Part shown: piece by piece, positions 5,200 to 8,414 of the stretch
Numbering within the stretch: the stretch's first letter is position 1
Layout: every line of letters begins with the position of its first letter
NCBI GenBank assembly: GCA_910579155.1
Contig: CAJTTS010000126.1
Span: 1 to 8,414, forward strand
Reading direction: 5' to 3'
Source of the DNA: an uncultured Oscillospiraceae bacterium
GTDB lineage: Bacteria; Bacillota_A; Clostridia; Oscillospirales; Oscillospiraceae
Length of the DNA stretch: 8,414 nt
Made by a program: the position numbers and the translations under genes
Notes under the pieces: model-generated
What the model was told of the DNA's origin: nothing
What the model saw: only the letters and a program-made list of their open reading frames with translations
The model's database searches: none

Positions 5200-8100
5200 G
5201 TGGCAAAGAAACCTGAATCCATTGTCCGGCTTGCGGTACAGACCGCCCGCCAGATCAACGTCAACAGCGGGAACTATATGGCGTTCCTGAACACCGCCGC
5301 CCATAACTTCAAGTACAATTTCCGTGACCAGCTTTTGATTTTTGCCCAAAAGCCGGACGCCACCGCCTGCGCCCAAACCGACTTCTGGAACACGCATGGC
5401 CGCTGGGTGAACCGTGGCACCACGGGGATCGCCCTCCTGGTGGACACCAGCAAGGGCTACAAGCTGCGGCACGTCTTTGATATGTCCGACACCAACAGCC
5501 GAGCCGGACGTACCATCCCCATCTGGCAGATGAAGCCGGAGTATGAGGATGCAGTCATTGAGGGGCTGGAGAACAGCTACGGCGTATTGACCGGCAAGCC
5601 GGACTTTGCCGAGTGCCTGCTGGAAACGGCGAAGATCATCGTGGAGGACAACTTTGGCGACTACTGCGCCGATCTTCTCTCCGTCCGGGAGGACAGTTTT
5701 CTGGAGGAACTGGACGAGGACAGCGTAAAGGTGTGGTTTAGGGGCCTGCTGGAGAACAGCGTAGGCTTTATGCTGCTGGCCCGGTGCGGCATTGACCCCA
5801 ATGAATACTTCTCCAACGAAGATTTCACCCGCATTTATGACTTTAACACCCTGAAAACCCTTGCCATCCTGGGCACAGCCGCCAGTGATATTGCCGAGAT
5901 GCCCCTGCGGGAGATCGCCACCACCGTCCTCGATCTGTACCGGGAGGAACAAAAGCAAAATCGCACATTTGCCCAGCGGCCCGAAACCCGGTATAATGAC
6001 GGCAGAACAAAACCTGAAAGGAGCGTTGAGCATGGAACTGACTTACAGAACGGAGAGCGGCTACCGCCTGCCCAACCTGGACGTGCCGGAAGCCCCCAAG
6101 GTAGGAAAATATGGGATGCTGCGGCGCAGTTACCTGGCGAATCACAAGCACGGGATTTACGTCGGGATGCTGCTGACCGGGGAACTGAACAGCCATCTGG
6201 AGGAAATCGACCGGCAGGCCACCGAGATGGTGGAGCGCATGACCCAGCGGATGGCGGCGGAGCAGGGCGTGACGGAGAGCCTGAAAGCGTCCGATCAGAT
6301 GAAGTGGGTGGGCCTGATGAACAACTTCAAGGCAGCGGCGGAGGAAGTGGCGATGAGGGAGCTGGTGTACGCCTAAACGAACCGCTCCCTACCGAGGAAG
6401 AACAGCGTCAGGCCATAGAGGAAGCGGAGGATGAACAGTCCTCCGCTTTTGCCATTTCCCAGGAGGATATTGACGCTGTTCTCCTGCACGGCAGCGGAAT
6501 AGCTGATGGAAAATTCCGTATTTATGAGCGGTTTGAAGCAGAGCAAAACTCTGGCGAGAACGCATCATTTCTCAAAGAAGAATATAAATCAACCATTTAT
6601 TTCTCTGTTATTACGGATAAAAAGGTGGGGGCGTGGCGCGACACCAGCGGCATAAAAATTTCAATCGGAGAACTGACCCATCCAAAGGCCGAAGTAAGGC
6701 TGACGTGGAAAAAGGCAGCGAAGCGTATCGGTGAGCTGATGGCTGTTGACCGCTATCTGTCACCGGCTGAAAAAGAGCAGTATCAAGAGTACCGCCGTCA
6801 GCGCGACACTCCCACCGTCCAGCCAGAGCCGACCTATGACGAACTGAACCCGTCGCCCCAGCCAAAGAAAGAGTACCGTTTTGCCCTGGGCGATACGGTG
6901 CATCTCGGTGCGCAGGAGTACCAACTGCTGGCCTTTGATGAGCAGACCGTCCTGCTCTTTGACCCGGCATTTCCCATCATCAATAAAGAACTGCCCCGCA
7001 ACGAGTTTGACCGCCTGCTGGCAGAGAACCCGCTAAATGACCATCTTCTGCAAGTGGCGGAAACGGTGCCCCAGGTTACAACACCGGAATATGACCTGGG
7101 CTACGCACACATGGGCAACGGCCTGACCGTCTGGAACAGTTTGGAAGAAGAACACGGCGACTATAAGACCATCGCCCATATTGCCCCCGACCGAACCGTG
7201 ACCTTTTATGTGGATAATCTGCCGGAGGATGTGCGGGCACGGATCGAGCATATAGCCGCCACCTCGGAAGCAAAGATTTCCGCCACCCAGGACGCTTCTG
7301 TGTTCTCCACCCCGCCGCTGGTGCGGGAGCCTGCTGCAATTTCCGCTGATGCCAGCGAACCGGCCTATCCGCCCCGTGACGTTCCCTATATTTTCTGCGA
7401 GTGGAGCGAGAGTATTGTTTTTCAGGATAAGACGGCCTATTCCCTCCATGAGTTTGACCGGCTGATGAAACAGGCAGACGATGAACACACATCCAAGCAA
7501 AAAGCCGCTATGACCAAGTATGGGACGTGGCAGAAGTGGTATGACGCCAACGACCCGGAATTTCAAGCCTATTTAGGCTATGATAAAGTCAAGTTCACCG
7601 TTGTCATGCCGGATGGCAGCATATTCACCGAACGGCAGGACATTGGGGACGGCGACGGCGGTGTGCTGGACTTCCTCTCTCAATATGACAAATACCATGA
7701 AATCGTCCCCAATTTGCGGGAAACCGCCAGCAAAGAGGAAACAGCGGCGCAGAGCATCCCCGCCCCGCAGCCTGGGCCTGCCAGCGGCAGATTTTGGGAC
7801 AGCTACAACGCGATCAAGGAGCGAAACCCGGACAGCATGGTGCTGTATCAGGTGGGGGACTTCTTTGAATTGTATGGCGGCGAGGGCAGGGACGCGACCA
7901 AGGCGGCGACCGCTCTTGACCTCACCTTGACCATGCGAACCATCCCCGATATAGGCCGTGTACCCATGTGCGGTTTCCCTGCCCACAAGCTGGAGGACTA
8001 TGTATCACAACTGAACAGCAAGGGCTTTGACGTGATTGTGGCGGCGCTGGAGGGCAACCGGCACGTTACCTCAACATTCCCCGCATACCCCGGCGAGAAA

Positions 8101-8414
8101 GCCAAGCCGACCACAGAAAAAGAAGATGATTTTTCCGACATTGACCCCGCCGCTATCCGGGCCGCTCTTGCGGAGCGTGGCATTGTGGACGGGCAAGTTG
8201 TTGACCCGGCCAAGCTGGACGCTGACCCTTTTATTCAGCAGGTCATGGCCGATGTGGAGCAGATCGCCGCTGACGCACTCCCACCCTATGAACGCTTTTC
8301 CCTCATTGAAACGGACAATGGGTACGCCGTGTGGGACGATGCCCGCAACGAGATTTATACGGACAGCGAGGGCGTCCAGGAGGAATTTACCAGCGAATGG
8401 CAGGCCGAGGACTA
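5200..8414 (+). CDS. Giant multidomain conjugative-element protein (3' truncated by window)
   Basis: The frame is open without a stop from GTG 5200 to the window end (1071 codons), so the real protein is larger. Visible modules, in residues, are as follows. 1-110: FRDQLLIFAQKPDATAC (41-57) and GRWVNRGTTGIALL (67-80), resembling antirestriction ArdC/LtrC-type N-termini. About 120-265: helical. 266-400: a Gly/Arg/Glu-rich linker that is tnpV read out of frame. 430-525: HGSGIADGKFRIYERF to DRYLSPAEKEQY. 631-705: GYAHMGNGLTVW. 730-835: an LPD25-like module with EWSES and ERQDIGDGDGG. 865-966: MutS-I-like. 1029-1071: PYERFSLIETDNGYAVWDD. Relatives known to me continue into methylase and SNF2-helicase parts, but that is not visible here. 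It probably acts on DNA in the recipient or during transfer (inference). The frame was checked codon by codon across the tnpV overlap. Confidence 0.88.
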   Translation, partial: MAKKPESIVRLAVQTARQINVNSGNYMAFLNTAAHNFKYNFRDQLLIFAQKPDATACAQTDFWNTHGRWVNRGTTGIALLVDTSKGYKLRHVFDMSDTNSRAGRTIPIWQMKPEYEDAVIEGLENSYGVLTGKPDFAECLLETAKIIVEDNFGDYCADLLSVREDSFLEELDEDSVKVWFRGLLENSVGFMLLARCGIDPNEYFSNEDFTRIYDFNTLKTLAILGTAASDIAEMPLREIATTVLDLYREEQKQNRTFAQRPETRYNDGRTKPERSVEHGTDLQNGERLPPAQPGRAGSPQGRKIWDAAAQLPGESQARDLRRDAADRGTEQPSGGNRPAGHRDGGAHDPADGGGAGRDGEPESVRSDEVGGPDEQLQGSGGGSGDEGAGVRLNEPLPTEEEQRQAIEEAEDEQSSAFAISQEDIDAVLLHGSGIADGKFRIYERFEAEQNSGENASFLKEEYKSTIYFSVITDKKVGAWRDTSGIKISIGELTHPKAEVRLTWKKAAKRIGELMAVDRYLSPAEKEQYQEYRRQRDTPTVQPEPTYDELNPSPQPKKEYRFALGDTVHLGAQEYQLLAFDEQTVLLFDPAFPIINKELPRNEFDRLLAENPLNDHLLQVAETVPQVTTPEYDLGYAHMGNGLTVWNSLEEEHGDYKTIAHIAPDRTVTFYVDNLPEDVRARIEHIAATSEAKISATQDASVFSTPPLVREPAAISADASEPAYPPRDVPYIFCEWSESIVFQDKTAYSLHEFDRLMKQADDEHTSKQKAAMTKYGTWQKWYDANDPEFQAYLGYDKVKFTVVMPDGSIFTERQDIGDGDGGVLDFLSQYDKYHEIVPNLRETASKEETAAQSIPAPQPGPASGRFWDSYNAIKERNPDSMVLYQVGDFFELYGGEGRDATKAATALDLTLTMRTIPDIGRVPMCGFPAHKLEDYVSQLNSKGFDVIVAALEGNRHVTSTFPAYPGEKAKPTTEKEDDFSDIDPAAIRAALAERGIVDGQVVDPAKLDADPFIQQVMADVEQIAADALPPYERFSLIETDNGYAVWDDARNEIYTDSEGVQEEFTSEWQAED
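5320..5440 (+). other. Antirestriction (ArdC/LtrC)-like N-terminal module of the giant protein
   Basis: Residues 41-80 contain FRDQLLIFAQKPDATAC, then an aromatic W63 and GRWVNRGTTGIALL. The pattern of a buried helix followed by W-x(5)-W-V-x-R-G-x-x-G-I-A resembles the K/R-G-E/x-x-G segment of ArdC-type single-stranded-DNA-binding N-termini. The assignment rests on recall of the motif, not on an alignment. Confidence 0.45.
5969..5997 (+). promoter_or_regulatory. Candidate sigma-A-type promoter for tnpV inside the giant gene
   Basis: A perfect -10 TATAAT (5992-5997) stands exactly 17 bases downstream of TTGCCC (5969-5974, four of six matches to TTGACA). The expected start near 6004 would give a leader of about 28 bases carrying AAAGGAG before the tnpV ATG at 6032. 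There is no extended -10 TG. The same bases encode FAQRPETRYN of the giant protein. Confidence 0.6.
6017..6023 (+). promoter_or_regulatory. Ribosome binding site of tnpV
   Basis: AAAGGAG lies 8 bases upstream of the ATG at 6032 and decides the tnpV start over the in-frame ATGs at 5861 and 5996. It is embedded in codons PERS of the giant gene. Confidence 0.8.
6032..6376 (+). CDS. tnpV: TnpV family transposon-encoded protein, nested out of frame in the giant gene
   Basis: This encodes 114 residues from ATG 6032 to TAA 6374-6376, in the +1 frame relative to the giant gene. The sequence matches the TnpV pattern known from Tn4451-type elements: YRLPNLDVPE (11-20), GKYGMLRRSYLANHK (25-39), the LLTGELNSHLEEID helix (47-60), and a C-terminal LKASDQMKWVGLMNN (84-98). 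The length is normal for the family. The start is fixed by AAAGGAG and the family N-terminus. The other frame of this stretch encodes a low-complexity Gly/Arg/Asp/Glu linker, so the tnpV frame looks like the constrained one. A candidate promoter and terminator bracket it. The molecular role of TnpV is not established to my knowledge. The small, mostly helical, charged make-up would suit a DNA-binding or accessory recombination protein, but that is inference. Confidence 0.88.
   Translation: MELTYRTESGYRLPNLDVPEAPKVGKYGMLRRSYLANHKHGIYVGMLLTGELNSHLEEIDRQATEMVERMTQRMAAEQGVTESLKASDQMKWVGLMNNFKAAAEEVAMRELVYA
6422..6450 (+). terminator. Terminator-like hairpin after tnpV, inside the giant gene
   Basis: AAGCGGAGGA (6422-6431) pairs with TCCTCCGCTT (6439-6448), a perfect 10-bp stem with loop TGAACAG. 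T6447-T6450 form a short T run at the base. It starts 45 bases past the tnpV stop. In the giant frame it encodes EAEDEQSSAF. A run of only four T bases makes it a moderate terminator at best. Its position after tnpV makes that role likely, while ribosomes translating the giant gene could mask it. Confidence 0.55.
7387..7700 (+). other. LPD25-like module of the giant protein
   Basis: Residues 730-835 contain YIFCEWSES, a charged helix with LHEFDRLMKQADDEH, then YDKVKFTVVMPDGS (794-807) and ERQDIGDGDGGVLDFL (about 811-826). WSES followed by Y-x-K-x-x-F and an R-x-D-I/L-G-D-G-x-G-G turn is the pattern I associate with the large-polyvalent-protein domain LPD25. Its biochemical role is unknown. 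Confidence 0.5.
7792..8097 (+). other. MutS-I-like mismatch-recognition domain of the giant protein
   Basis: Residues 865-966 read FWDSYNAIKERNPDSMVLYQ, then GDFFELY (886-892), ALDLTLTMR, PMCGFPAHKLEDYV (922-935) and LNSKGFDVIVAALEG. This is the order of MutS domain I (PDxxL..xGDFYE.., LT.R, P.CG.P.H...YV..L...G). The mismatch-contacting Phe-x-Glu is retained as F888-x-E890. No MutS ATPase or clamp domain is visible in the window. Confidence 0.8.

Noticed and set aside
5861..6031. Upstream extension of tnpV to ATG 5861
   Set aside because: The added residues are the out-of-frame reading of the giant gene. TnpV proteins start at the MELTY-type N-terminus, and the ribosome binding site fits 6032.
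4741..6033. Minus-strand open frame of 430 codons
   Set aside because: It crosses three real plus-strand genes and their junctions, and its translation shows no family signature.
5200..6376. The giant gene ending at or before tnpV, with two separate genes flanking it
   Set aside because: Codon-by-codon reading shows no stop in the giant frame from 5200 through tnpV to the window end, and no ribosome binding site plus start was evident just after 6376 for a separate downstream gene.
1..8414. CRISPR arrays, tRNA or rRNA genes, insertion-sequence ends
   Set aside because: No regularly spaced direct repeats, cloverleaf-like segments, rRNA motifs or paired terminal inverted repeats with a transposase were found.

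Overview
The window looks like the accessory/DNA-processing segment of an integrative or conjugative element from a fairly GC-rich gut-type Clostridia (Oscillospiraceae-like) host. The evidence is tight packing of plus-strand genes, strong AGGAGG-type ribosome binding sites, a tnpV gene of the Tn4451 mobile-element group, a cytosine-5 DNA methyltransferase, and the 5' part of a giant multidomain protein of the kind carried on Clostridia conjugative elements. The organism is inferred from these features only. No integrase, relaxase or secretion gene lies inside the window.

Layout: (1) 1-557 and 574-1521 are two adjacent copies of an unrecognised ~315-residue protein family, the first cut by the window edge. 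(2) A strong intrinsic terminator (1547-1580) precedes 1603-3078, a C5 DNA methyltransferase whose motif order is circularly permuted: motifs IV-X come first and motifs I-III are at the C-terminus. (3) 3096-4040 is a third copy of the family in (1), overlapping by 4 bases an unrecognised 183-residue gene (4037-4588). (4) A 105-residue unknown (4596-4913) overlaps a small winged-helix protein (4903-5196). (5) 5200 to the window end is one uninterrupted reading frame (1071 codons visible). It has an antirestriction-like N-terminal module, a disordered linker, several mobile-element modules, and a MutS-I-type mismatch-recognition domain near the visible end.

The most striking structure is in (5). 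The whole tnpV gene (6032-6376) lies in the +1 frame inside the giant gene and appears to have its own promoter (TTGCCC-17 bp-TATAAT, 5969-5997), ribosome binding site (6017-6023) and terminator-like hairpin with a T run (6422-6450). All of these are also read as codons of the giant protein. This amounts to a nested transcription unit, with the giant protein's linker being tnpV read in the wrong frame.

How the genes may work together (inference): the methyltransferase, the antirestriction-like module and the MutS-I domain suggest handling or protection of element DNA during transfer. The winged-helix protein just upstream of the giant gene is a candidate regulator, and tnpV could be expressed independently of the giant gene. 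Apart from the short 1522-1602 gap there is no noncoding stretch; the large minus-strand reading frames are shadows of the plus-strand genes.
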